A stretch of 21,113 nt of DNA from contig JAITIB010000003.1 in the NCBI GenBank assembly GCA_031279675.1, positions 1 through 21,113 on the forward strand, in the 5' to 3' direction. A program made the position numbers and the translations under genes. Below the pieces are notes generated by a model. The model was not told where the DNA came from. It saw nothing but the letters and a program-made list of their open reading frames with translations, and ran no database searches. Below are positions 1-5,567 of the stretch, one piece after another (position 1 is the stretch's first letter; every line of letters starts with the position of its first letter). The DNA comes from Puniceicoccales bacterium. Its GTDB lineage: Bacteria; Verrucomicrobiota; Verrucomicrobiia; Opitutales; UBA953.

Positions 1-233
1 ATGATTTTCTCCACCACCTCCGGCGTCAACGGCTCAATATAAGTCACATCCGCCATGTCCGGATCCGTCATGATGGTCGCCGGATTCGAATTCACCAAAA
101 CCACCCTGTAACCCTCCTCGCGCAACGCCTTGCAAGCTTGGGAGCCGGAATAATCAAACTCGCAAGCCTGACCAATGATGATCGGGCCCGCGCCAATGAT
201 GAGAATGGACTGTATATCGGTGCGTTTGGGCAT
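1..233 (-). CDS. carB: carbamoyl phosphate synthase large subunit, N-terminal fragment
   Basis: Only the first 77 codons are present; the gene runs off the left edge of the window. The ATG is the complement of 231-233. The translation begins MPKRTDIQSILIIGAGP, then IIIGQACEFDYSGSQACKAL and NSNPATIMTDPDMADVTYIE, which are the hallmark N-terminal motifs of CarB: the glycine-rich start of the first carboxyphosphate domain and the SNPATIMTD signature. The complete enzyme is cytoplasmic. It makes carbamoyl phosphate from bicarbonate, ammonia (supplied by CarA) and two ATP, feeding pyrimidine and arginine synthesis. It is divergent from the fur-like gene across a 187-bp gap (234-420), in which I see no convincing promoter or RNA. 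No Shine-Dalgarno sequence is evident. Identification is secure; everything after residue 77 is unseen. Confidence 0.95.
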   Translation of the reverse strand, partial: MPKRTDIQSILIIGAGPIIIGQACEFDYSGSQACKALREEGYRVVLVNSNPATIMTDPDMADVTYIEPLTPEVVEKI

Positions 234-420
234 GAGCAGTGAAAAAAAAGGAACGCACAAGAAGCGCACTCCCACACATTCCCACAAGCGAGAAATCATG
301 CGCAGGCCACACCATGCGGCCACGCACACCGCAGTTAATCGCATTCCCCGTCCGCGCATCACAAAATCTTGACGCACAGGCGGCGAACGTCAGTTTCCCC
401 GGCAACCAACCCTTGACACG

Positions 421-936
421 ATGACGCAAGCTTTTTCCAGCCCAGCGGCACCCCAGACGCCGGTGCCCGCGGAGGTATCCCTTGAAAAATCACGCGAGAC
501 TTTCAGGACTTTCCTCGCTGCGAAACGCCTGCGGGTCACGAACCAGCGCATGGCGATTTTTGACGCCGCGTTCCAACGCCAGGACCACTTCACCGCGGAG
601 GCACTGCTCAACGACGCACGCACACTTGATGACTCGGTTTCGCGCGCCACCGTTTACCGCTCGCTGCCCATCCTTGTCGAAAACGGCATCGTGCGCGAGG
701 TGGACATCGGGCACGACCAAAAGTACTACACCACGACCCTTTACCAGAGCACATTCCAAGCCCAGCTTGTCTGCCTTGACTGCGACAAAATCATCGAGAT
801 GGACGCACCTTTCATGGAGTGGTACGGCAAGACGGTAGCGTCGAAAAACAGCATGGAGCTCGCCTCGCAACGCCTCCAGCTCACCGCCCGCTGCAAACGC
901 AACGCGTGCGAAAACATGAAAAAACGCGCCTCATGA
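421..936 (+). CDS. Fur-family transcriptional regulator lacking the regulatory histidines
   Basis: A 171-residue winged-helix regulator with a roughly 20-residue N-terminal extension. Family marks are RVTNQRMAIFDAA (38-50), HFTAEALL (56-63) and the recognition-helix motif SRATVYRSLPIL (74-85). The structural zinc cysteines are kept as C118-x2-C121 and C158-x4-C163. Unlike classical Fur, the HHxH stretch just before the first CxxC reads FQAQ (112-115). The three histidines I align in the C-terminal part of E. coli Fur become N143, Q150 and R157. H56 of the hinge remains. Family knowledge says these histidines bind the regulatory Fe/Zn/Mn ion, so metal sensing by the usual route looks lost; this is inference. 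The stop overlaps the nadA start (ATGA), suggesting translational coupling. No Shine-Dalgarno sequence precedes the ATG. A Fur, PerR or Zur subtype cannot be assigned. Confidence 0.9.
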   Translation: MTQAFSSPAAPQTPVPAEVSLEKSRETFRTFLAAKRLRVTNQRMAIFDAAFQRQDHFTAEALLNDARTLDDSVSRATVYRSLPILVENGIVREVDIGHDQKYYTTTLYQSTFQAQLVCLDCDKIIEMDAPFMEWYGKTVASKNSMELASQRLQLTARCKRNACENMKKRAS

Positions 937-1940
937 CAACCCCGCACGCACCCGCGCCGCTGGTGTTCCCGCCACTCGACGCCACCGAGGCACTCCGCCC
1001 GCCATCGCCACTTCAGGAGGAAATCCTGCGCCTCAAACGCGAACGCAACGCCGTCATCCTCGCCCATAACTACCAAGTGGACGAAATCCAGCGCGTGGCG
1101 GATTACACAGGCGACTCGCTCGGACTCTCCTACAAGGCCGCCGAGACGCAAGCCGACATCATCGTCTTCTGCGGCGTCCACTTCATGGCGGAAACGGCAA
1201 AAATCACAAACCCGGGCAAAACCGTCATCCTCCCCGAAATGGACGCGGGCTGCTCCCTTTCCGACTCCTGCCCCGCCACACAGCTTGCCGCATACAAGGA
1301 GGCAAACCCCGGCCTCTACGTCGTCGCCTACATCAACTGCAGCGCGGAAGTCAAAGCGCTCAGCGACGTGATTTGCACAAGCGGCAACGCCGTCAAAATC
1401 GTGTCCCAAATCCCCGCCGAACGCGAAATTCTCTTCGTGCCCGACCAAAACCTCGGGCAATGGGTATCCCGCCAAACCAAACGCCCGATGCGCCTCTGGC
1501 CCGGCAGCTGTTACGCCCACGTGCTCTATTCCGTGCGCAACATCGAGCGCGTCAGGGCGCAATTTTCCAACGCCCCCGTTGTCGTCCACCCCGAATGCAT
1601 CGAGGCCGTGCGCGACATGGCGGACATCGTTTGCAGCACGGAGAAAATGATCTCCTACTGCCGCGACAACCCCGCCGACACCTTCATCATCGTCACGGAA
1701 ACAGGCATGATCAACCGCCTGCGCCGCGAGGTGCCCGGCAAAAGCTTCGTCGCCGGCCCGACCGACCACTGCGGCTGCAACGACTGCCGGTTCATGAAAA
1801 TGAACACACTGGAAAAACTCCGCGACAGCCTCGCCACCCTCTCGCCCCGAATCGAAATGCCCGCCCCCGTGATGGACGCCGCCCGCATCCCCATCACACG
1901 CATGTTGGAATGGAGCCGCGCCGGCAACGCAAACGCCTGA
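933..1940 (+). CDS. nadA: quinolinate synthase NadA
   Basis: A 335-residue protein. NadA condenses iminoaspartate (from NadB) with dihydroxyacetone phosphate to give quinolinate, the first pyridine precursor of NAD, using an oxygen-sensitive [4Fe-4S] cluster held by three cysteines. The family motifs are AVILAHNYQ (40-48), GDSLGLS (60-66), FCGVHFMAETAKI (79-91), AGCSLSDSCP (105-114), LWPGSCYAH (188-196), VHPEC (218-222), STEKMI (235-240) and the C-terminal CGCNDCRFMKMN (280-291). By family alignment the cluster ligands are probably C107, C193 and one cysteine of the C280/C282/C285 group, most likely C285. I chose the ATG at 933 because it overlaps the upstream stop as ATGA and leaves a normal-length protein; in-frame codons from 819 lie inside the regulator gene. 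No nadB or nadC is in the window. Identification is firm. Confidence 0.96.
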   Translation: MTTPHAPAPLVFPPLDATEALRPPSPLQEEILRLKRERNAVILAHNYQVDEIQRVADYTGDSLGLSYKAAETQADIIVFCGVHFMAETAKITNPGKTVILPEMDAGCSLSDSCPATQLAAYKEANPGLYVVAYINCSAEVKALSDVICTSGNAVKIVSQIPAEREILFVPDQNLGQWVSRQTKRPMRLWPGSCYAHVLYSVRNIERVRAQFSNAPVVVHPECIEAVRDMADIVCSTEKMISYCRDNPADTFIIVTETGMINRLRREVPGKSFVAGPTDHCGCNDCRFMKMNTLEKLRDSLATLSPRIEMPAPVMDAARIPITRMLEWSRAGNANA

Positions 1941-2049
1941 CAGGCAAAGGCGCGCGCGCACCCAAGAAAACCTTTGACACCCGCGCCAAAATCCAAACCG
2001 TGCACCCCCTTTTGCAAATTCTCTCACTCAACTCGCAACCTCCTTTCAC

Positions 2050-2148
2050 ATGGGCAACCTAAAGAAAAAACGTCGCTTAAAGATGAACAAACACAAACGC
2101 CGGAAACGCTCCAAAGCCTCCCGCCACAAAAAACGTTTGTGGGGCTGA
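2050..2148 (+). CDS. 32-residue AURKAIP1/COX24-domain basic protein
   Basis: A very short gene: ATG at 2050, 32 codons and a TGA at 2146-2148. The peptide opens MGNLKKKRRLKMNKHKRRK and ends SRHKKRLWG. About half its residues are Lys or Arg, and it has no acidic residue. The KKKRRxKMNKHKxxKRxKxxRHKKR pattern is what I recognise as the AURKAIP1/COX24 (DUF1713) domain. In mitochondria that domain belongs to a small-ribosomal-subunit protein, and it is found as tiny proteins in several bacterial phyla. A ribosome-associated role here is inference. It lies 109 bp after nadA. A TTGACA hexamer at 1974-1979 could be a -35 element, but no matching -10 is visible, so co-transcription with nadA is equally possible. 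A terminator-like hairpin follows about 30 bp after the stop. Confidence 0.82.
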   Translation: MGNLKKKRRLKMNKHKRRKRSKASRHKKRLWG

Positions 2149-2177
2149 CGCGCCCGTCGCGCACCCTTGCCCGCGAC

Positions 2178-2223
2178 GCCACCGCCAGGTGGCCGCAGGC
2201 AAGACCTGCGGGGTGGTTTTTTT
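2178..2223 (+). terminator. rho-independent terminator with a competing hairpin
   Basis: A perfect 7-bp stem, CCGCAGG (2193-2199) with CCTGCGG (2205-2211), has a five-base loop. It is followed by GGTGG (2212-2216) and seven T residues (2217-2223). Upstream, GCCACC (2178-2183) can pair with GGTGGC (2188-2193), or its CCACC part can pair instead with GGTGG (2212-2216), which would extend the stem to the T run. The position, 30-75 bp after the small basic gene and before the exported nitroreductase, fits a terminator for the fur-nadA-small-gene transcript. Confidence 0.62.
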
Positions 2224-2258
2224 CTTCCCACCCGCGCGTCAAGCCACAGTGTGCAGCC

Positions 2259-2948
2259 ATGCGAACCGCAACCTGCACGCTTCTCATGTCCCTCGCACTC
2301 TGCGGGGACGCCTTCACCGCCATCTCCAGCGTGGCCCACGACCCTGTGGCAATTGACTTGCCCGCGCCGCAAAAAACCGGCGGCAAGCCCCTCATGGACG
2401 CCCTGTCCGCCCGCGCCACCTCGCGCAACTTCACGGCAAACGAGCCCGCGCTCCCCCCTCAACAACTTTCCAACCTGCTCTGGGCAGGCTTCGGCATCAA
2501 CCGCCCCGACGGCAAACGCACCGCCCCCACGGCGCACAACTCGCAGAACATCACAATCCACGTCCTCCTCGACACCGGCGCATACACTTACGAGCCCGCC
2601 AAAAACCAACTGCGCCGCGTCATCGTAAACGGCCAGCCCGTGGGCGACATACGCGCGCTCGGCGGCACGCAGGACTTCGCGCGCAACGCGCCCGTTACCC
2701 TCATCTACGTCTGCGATGCTATTTTCCACACCAGCGCCGGTGCCATCCCTCCCCTGCAAACGTCCGCCATTCACGCCGGCGCCATTGCCCAAAACGTCTC
2801 CCTGTATTGCGCCTCCGCCGGACTCAAAGGCGGCGTGCGCATGTCCATCCCCAAGGAAAAACTCGCCGCCGCCCTCGGCATCACCCCCAACCGGATAATC
2901 CTCGCGCAATCAATTGGTCAGGACAGCCCGGCGGCACCGAAACCCTAA
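2259..2948 (+). CDS. exported SagB/ThcOx-type nitroreductase-family protein
   Basis: A 229-residue protein starting at the ATG at 2259; upstream in-frame codons run through the small gene and the terminator and are rejected. Residues 1-26 look like a Sec signal peptide: MRTATCTLLMSLAL with a small-residue cleavage region near AISSVAHD. The mature part has GGKPLMDALSARATSRNF (41-58), LSNLLWAGFGINRPDGKRT (70-88), APTAHNSQNI, and later DIRALGGTQDFARNAPVTLIYV. This is the SagB/ThcOx-like branch of the FMN-dependent nitroreductase fold, with the Arg-rich FMN-contacting motif and the LLWA helix. Members oxidise or reduce small substrates with FMN; the substrate here cannot be read. A signal peptide on a flavoprotein implies export to the periplasm. 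Its TAA overlaps the stop of the convergent fumarase gene. Confidence 0.85.
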   Translation: MRTATCTLLMSLALCGDAFTAISSVAHDPVAIDLPAPQKTGGKPLMDALSARATSRNFTANEPALPPQQLSNLLWAGFGINRPDGKRTAPTAHNSQNITIHVLLDTGAYTYEPAKNQLRRVIVNGQPVGDIRALGGTQDFARNAPVTLIYVCDAIFHTSAGAIPPLQTSAIHAGAIAQNVSLYCASAGLKGGVRMSIPKEKLAAALGITPNRIILAQSIGQDSPAAPKP

Positions 2949-4606
2949 GGCTTGCACACACCGCAAGCCCCGCCCCCGGAGGCGATTTGCTGGAAAAAGT
3001 CGTTACCCTTGCCGTCCACGAGGATGAACGCGGGAAAATCCACCACATCAATTTTCCAAATCGCCTCCATCCCCAGCTCGGGATACTCAAGAAGCTCCAC
3101 CTTGCGAATATTCTCCTTGGCAAGAATCGCCGCCGGCCCGCCGATGGAGCCAAGATAATAGCCACCGTGCCTCTTGCACGCCTCCGTGACCTGCGCACTG
3201 CGATTCCCCTTCGCAATCATGACAAGACTCGCGCCCTGCGCCTGGAAAGCGTCCACATAACCATCCATGCGCCCCGCGGTCGTCGGGCCAAAAGACCCCG
3301 AGGCATAGCCGGCAGGCGTCTTCGCCGGACCGGCATAATACACAGGATGCGCCTTGAGATACTCCGGCAACCCCCGCCCCGCATCCAAGCGCTCCTTCAG
3401 CTTCGCGTGCGCAATATCGCGCGCAACGATGATCGTGCCATTGAGCGCCAGGCGCGTCGCGATCGGATGCGGCTCAAGCTGCGCAAGTATCCGCGCCATC
3501 GGCTGGTCAAGATCCACGCGCACCACCTCGCCCTGGATCGCAGCCCCATCGCGGTATTCCTCCGGGATGAACCGCGCGGGATTCGTCTCCAACTGCTCGA
3601 TGAATATGCCCTCGGGCGTGATCTTCGCCTTGCAATTACGGTCCGCCGAACACGAGACCCCCATGCCCACAGGGCACGACGCCCCATGGCGCGGAAGCCG
3701 CACAACGCGCACATCCAGAGTGAACCACCGCCCGCCAAACTGCGCCCCAAGGCCAAGCCCGCGCGCCGCCTCATGAAGACGCGCCTCCAGCCCCACATCG
3801 CGAAACGCCCGCCCATGCTCATTCCCCGTCGTTGGCAGCGCATCGTAATACTTCGCGGAAGCCATCTTGAGCGTCTTCATCGTCGCCTCCGCGGACGTCC
3901 CGCCGACCACCACGGCAAGATGATAAGGCGGGCACGCCGCAGTCCCCAGCGTCCTCATTTTCTCGACAAGAAACCGCTCCAAAGCCGCCGGATTGAGCAA
4001 CGCCTTCGTCTCCTGGAAAAGATAGCTCTTATTGGCCGACCCCCCCCCCTTGGCCACAAAAAGAAACTTATAGGCCGCCCCATCATCCGTGGCGTAAAGA
4101 TCTATCTGCGCCGGCAGATTCGTCCCCGTGTTTTTCTCCACATACATATCCAGCGGCGCCGTCTGTGAATACCGCAACGCATTCTGCGTGTAAGCCCGAT
4201 ACACCCCCAGCGAAAGCGCCTCCGCATCCCCCCCCCCCGTCCACACCTGATGGCCCTTCCTGCCCACCACGGTCGCCGTGCCCGTATCCTGGCAAAAAGG
4301 CAGCACCCCATGCGCCGACACCTCCGCATTGCGCAACATGGCCAACGCCACCGCCCTGTCATTCGCGCTCGCCTCCGCGTCCCCGAAGATCGCCGCAACC
4401 TGGGCAAGATGCGCCGGACGCAGATAAAACGCGATATCATGAAACGCCTGATCGGCAAGCAAAGCCAGCCCCTCTGGCTCAACCCTCAGCACCGGTCTCC
4501 CGGCAAACTCGCCCATGCTCACGTAATCCCGCGTCAAAAGACGGTAAACAGTCTCGTCCTTGCCCACGGCAAAAATATCCTGATAAAAAAATTCCGGTGT
4601 GGCCAT
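2945..4606 (-). CDS. fumA: class I fumarate hydratase ([4Fe-4S], FumA/FumB type)
   Basis: A 553-residue cytoplasmic enzyme catalysing reversible hydration of fumarate to malate through an oxygen-sensitive [4Fe-4S] cluster. The N-terminal half carries VLPFCQDTGTA (101-111), VWTGGGDAEAL, VAKGGGSANKSYLFQE and RTLGTAACPPYHLAVVVGGTSAE. The C-terminal beta domain carries PVYYAGPAKTPAGYASGSFG and GRMDGYVD. Cluster cysteines are expected at C105, C225 and C319, matching the published E. coli FumA spacing within one residue. That match supports the ATG at 4606 over the in-frame ATG 13 codons upstream (4645). The enzyme ends in GGGACGVCKP. The coding strand contains G runs of 10 (4040-4049) and 11 (4228-4238). 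The stop (2945-2947) overlaps that of the convergent nitroreductase gene. A palindromic promoter-like site lies 80-100 bp upstream. Confidence 0.96.
   Translation of the reverse strand: MATPEFFYQDIFAVGKDETVYRLLTRDYVSMGEFAGRPVLRVEPEGLALLADQAFHDIAFYLRPAHLAQVAAIFGDAEASANDRAVALAMLRNAEVSAHGVLPFCQDTGTATVVGRKGHQVWTGGGDAEALSLGVYRAYTQNALRYSQTAPLDMYVEKNTGTNLPAQIDLYATDDGAAYKFLFVAKGGGSANKSYLFQETKALLNPAALERFLVEKMRTLGTAACPPYHLAVVVGGTSAEATMKTLKMASAKYYDALPTTGNEHGRAFRDVGLEARLHEAARGLGLGAQFGGRWFTLDVRVVRLPRHGASCPVGMGVSCSADRNCKAKITPEGIFIEQLETNPARFIPEEYRDGAAIQGEVVRVDLDQPMARILAQLEPHPIATRLALNGTIIVARDIAHAKLKERLDAGRGLPEYLKAHPVYYAGPAKTPAGYASGSFGPTTAGRMDGYVDAFQAQGASLVMIAKGNRSAQVTEACKRHGGYYLGSIGGPAAILAKENIRKVELLEYPELGMEAIWKIDVVDFPAFILVDGKGNDFFQQIASGGGACGVCKP
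4040..4049 (-). repeat. poly-G(10) tract inside the fumarase gene
   Basis: Ten consecutive C residues on the plus strand (G on the coding strand) encode the end of a Lys codon plus three GGG glycine codons at residues 187-189 of the conserved KGGGSANK motif. A one-base slip would shift the frame about one third of the way into the enzyme. Confidence 0.9.
4228..4238 (-). repeat. poly-G(11) tract inside the fumarase gene
   Basis: Eleven consecutive C residues on the plus strand encode Thr-Gly-Gly-Gly-Asp (residues 123-127) of the conserved VWTGGGD motif, with all three glycines as GGG. It is the longest homopolymer I see in the window. Confidence 0.9.
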
Positions 4607-4687
4607 ATGAAAAGCCCGGCAAGGTGCCCGCCCAACCCCTCGCAATCAATCGCGAAATTCCACCCATACCCTGATTGTGTTGTTGTT

Positions 4688-4707
4688 TATAATGTTCACG
4701 GTGAACA
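4688..4707. promoter_or_regulatory. TATAAT box fused to a 15-bp palindromic operator-like site
   Basis: TATAAT (4688-4693) runs directly into the perfect palindrome TGTTCAC-G-GTGAACA (4693-4707). On the minus strand, towards the fumarase gene, the palindrome is followed at once by ATTATAAAC, a possible -10 about 75-80 bp before the fumarase ATG, so a repressor there could cover the promoter. A -35 is not convincing on either strand. The stretch is AT-rich against a GC-rich background. The regulator is unknown. Confidence 0.45.
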
Positions 4708-4789
4708 AAGTTTCAGGAGATGAGGACGGCGAGGCAGCGCATGAATTGCTCCTGCCATTCGTTAAAATCCACATCTGCGTGTGGAATAT

Positions 4790-4880
4790 ATTAACCCGGC
4801 ATGAATATATTTTATCCGACACCCTGTATTTATCAGGGCTTGTCGCCGAAAAATTATGAATATAGACATGCCGGTTTAAT
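4790..4880. other. 91-nt foldback element, candidate structured RNA or MITE-like relic
   Basis: The 21-base arms 4790-4810 and 4860-4880 are inverted copies matching at 18 of 21 positions, including the shared core CCGGCATG/CATGCCGG. Between them is a second hairpin: CGACA (4817-4821) plus CCCTG (4822-4826) pair with CAGGG (4834-4838) and TGTCG (4841-4845), with a two-base bulge and a seven-base loop. The whole element can fold into one long stem. It sits in the gene-free stretch between the fumarase promoter and the first 21-bp array. No clear target-site duplication and no T run are visible, so transposon relic, regulatory RNA and DNA cruciform remain open. Confidence 0.5.
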
Positions 4881-4926
4881 AGTCACGGTATTGGGTCATG
4901 GTGAAAAAAATTGGGTTGCCGCTTCG

Positions 4927-5115
4927 CTTTTGGCCTCCGCCAAAGCCGTTCTGGGAGACTCCCCAGAAGTTCTGGGAGACCTCCCAGCCGTTCTGGGAGA
5001 CCTCCCAGCCGTTCTGGGAGACTCCCCAGCCGTTCTGGGAGACCTCCCAGCCGCTCTGGGAGACTCCCCAGCCGCTCTGGGAGACTCCCCAGCCGCTCTG
5101 GGGAATGTCCCGGAA
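4927..5115 (+). repeat. 21-bp tandem repeat array 1 (about nine units, dyad-symmetric)
   Basis: Head-to-tail 21-bp units start at 4927 (degenerate), 4948, 4969, 4990, 5011, 5032, 5053, 5074 and 5095 (degenerate). The core is CTGGGAG-AC-CTCCCAG or CTGGGAG-AC-TCCCCAG, with GTT or GCT before it and CC or AA after it. Units at 4969, 4990 and 5032 are nearly perfect 16-bp palindromes. The edge units keep a dyad with other bases: TTTGGC/GCCAAA at the left, GGGA/TCCC at the right. There are no spacers, so it is not a CRISPR. Because 21 is a multiple of three and no unit holds a stop, all six frames stay open; the frame of interest on the plus strand reads Pro-Phe-Trp-Glu-Thr-Ser-Gln repeatedly. Confidence 0.95.
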
Positions 5116-5322
5116 CGTCCCTTGGGGCAAATTGTGTGTCCGCGGAACCCGCCGTTCGTCTGGTAAACGTCTCCCGCCTTGGCCGGAAACATCCCAACGC
5201 CCCCGGGTTTTCCCCCAAACAGTCCGGGAGGGTTCCCCGAGCCGCAAACGGCAGAAACCATTCCCTCCCAAATACTTACGAAGTTATGGGGGGGGGTCGG
5301 AGCGGTGCCCGCGCGGTCATTG

Positions 5323-5339
5323 ATTTCGCTACGCGAAAT
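5323..5339. repeat. perfect inverted repeat, ATTTCGC-TAC-GCGAAAT
   Basis: The 7-bp arms pair perfectly around a three-base loop. It lies about 230 bp beyond the stop of the minus-strand gene ending at 5568. It has no T run, so it is weak as a terminator; it could be a binding site or an mRNA 3'-end hairpin. Confidence 0.45.
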
Positions 5340-5404
5340 GTTCCGCTAACAAGGACGGACGCGAACCGGAACGAACCTGCACGCCATAATTAGACGCACC
5401 CCGT

Positions 5405-5421
5405 TCGCGGCGCAGCCGCGA
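5405..5421. repeat. perfect inverted repeat, TCGCGGC-GCA-GCCGCGA
   Basis: The GC-rich 7-bp arms pair perfectly around a three-base loop, about 150 bp beyond the stop of the minus-strand gene. The architecture matches the hairpin at 5323-5339 although the sequence differs. The function is unknown. Confidence 0.45.
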
Positions 5422-5567
5422 CAGAGTCCCGTCGAGGCCACCCGACTCGGTGCTGGCGGTGGCGTTGTTGGCGGAAATAGACATGGAGGCGTTGTTGACG
5501 GGGGTGAAAAAGAATGGGGCGGGGTTTGCGCAGGCATTATTTTGAGGGGGCACAGACAAATGCAACT

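Larger units (their letters stand above)
5116..5567. other. gene-free stretch between array 1 and the degenerate HtrA gene
   Basis: No convincing gene is present. Short open frames here either extend out of the repeat array or need a TTG start. The stretch holds a G9 run (5288-5296) and two perfect 7-bp hairpins with three-base loops (5323-5339 and 5405-5421). Plus-strand codons around 5170-5190 still read Trp-Pro-Glu-Thr-Ser-Gln, possibly a decayed remnant of the array heptad. It is the 3' flank of the 5568-7844 gene, so the hairpins could end or stabilise that transcript, but neither has a T run. Confidence 0.5.

Noticed and set aside
413..418. TTGACA hexamer as a -35 for the fur-like gene
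   Set aside because: It ends two bases before the start codon, so transcription from it would begin inside the gene.
2807..4168. 453-codon Arg/His-rich plus-strand open frame
   Set aside because: It is a shadow of the class I fumarase on the other strand.
4790..4880. insertion sequence or confirmed MITE
   Set aside because: No transposase or target-site duplication is visible, and copy number cannot be judged from one window; kept only as a foldback element.
4927..5115. CRISPR array
   Set aside because: Units are contiguous without unique spacers, and no cas gene is present. The same applies to array 2.
4898..5323. heptad-repeat protein (Phe-Trp-Glu-Thr-Ser-Gln repeats) as a real gene
   Set aside because: All six frames are open across a stop-free 21-bp repeat, so openness means little. 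There is no ribosome site or signal peptide, and the DNA dyad is better kept than the peptide at the edges. Not excluded, but not supported as a CDS.
5329..5565. 78-codon minus-strand frame just after the degenerate HtrA gene
   Set aside because: It needs a TTG start and has low-complexity Asn-Asn-Ala stretches and no domain. It may be a decayed repeat.
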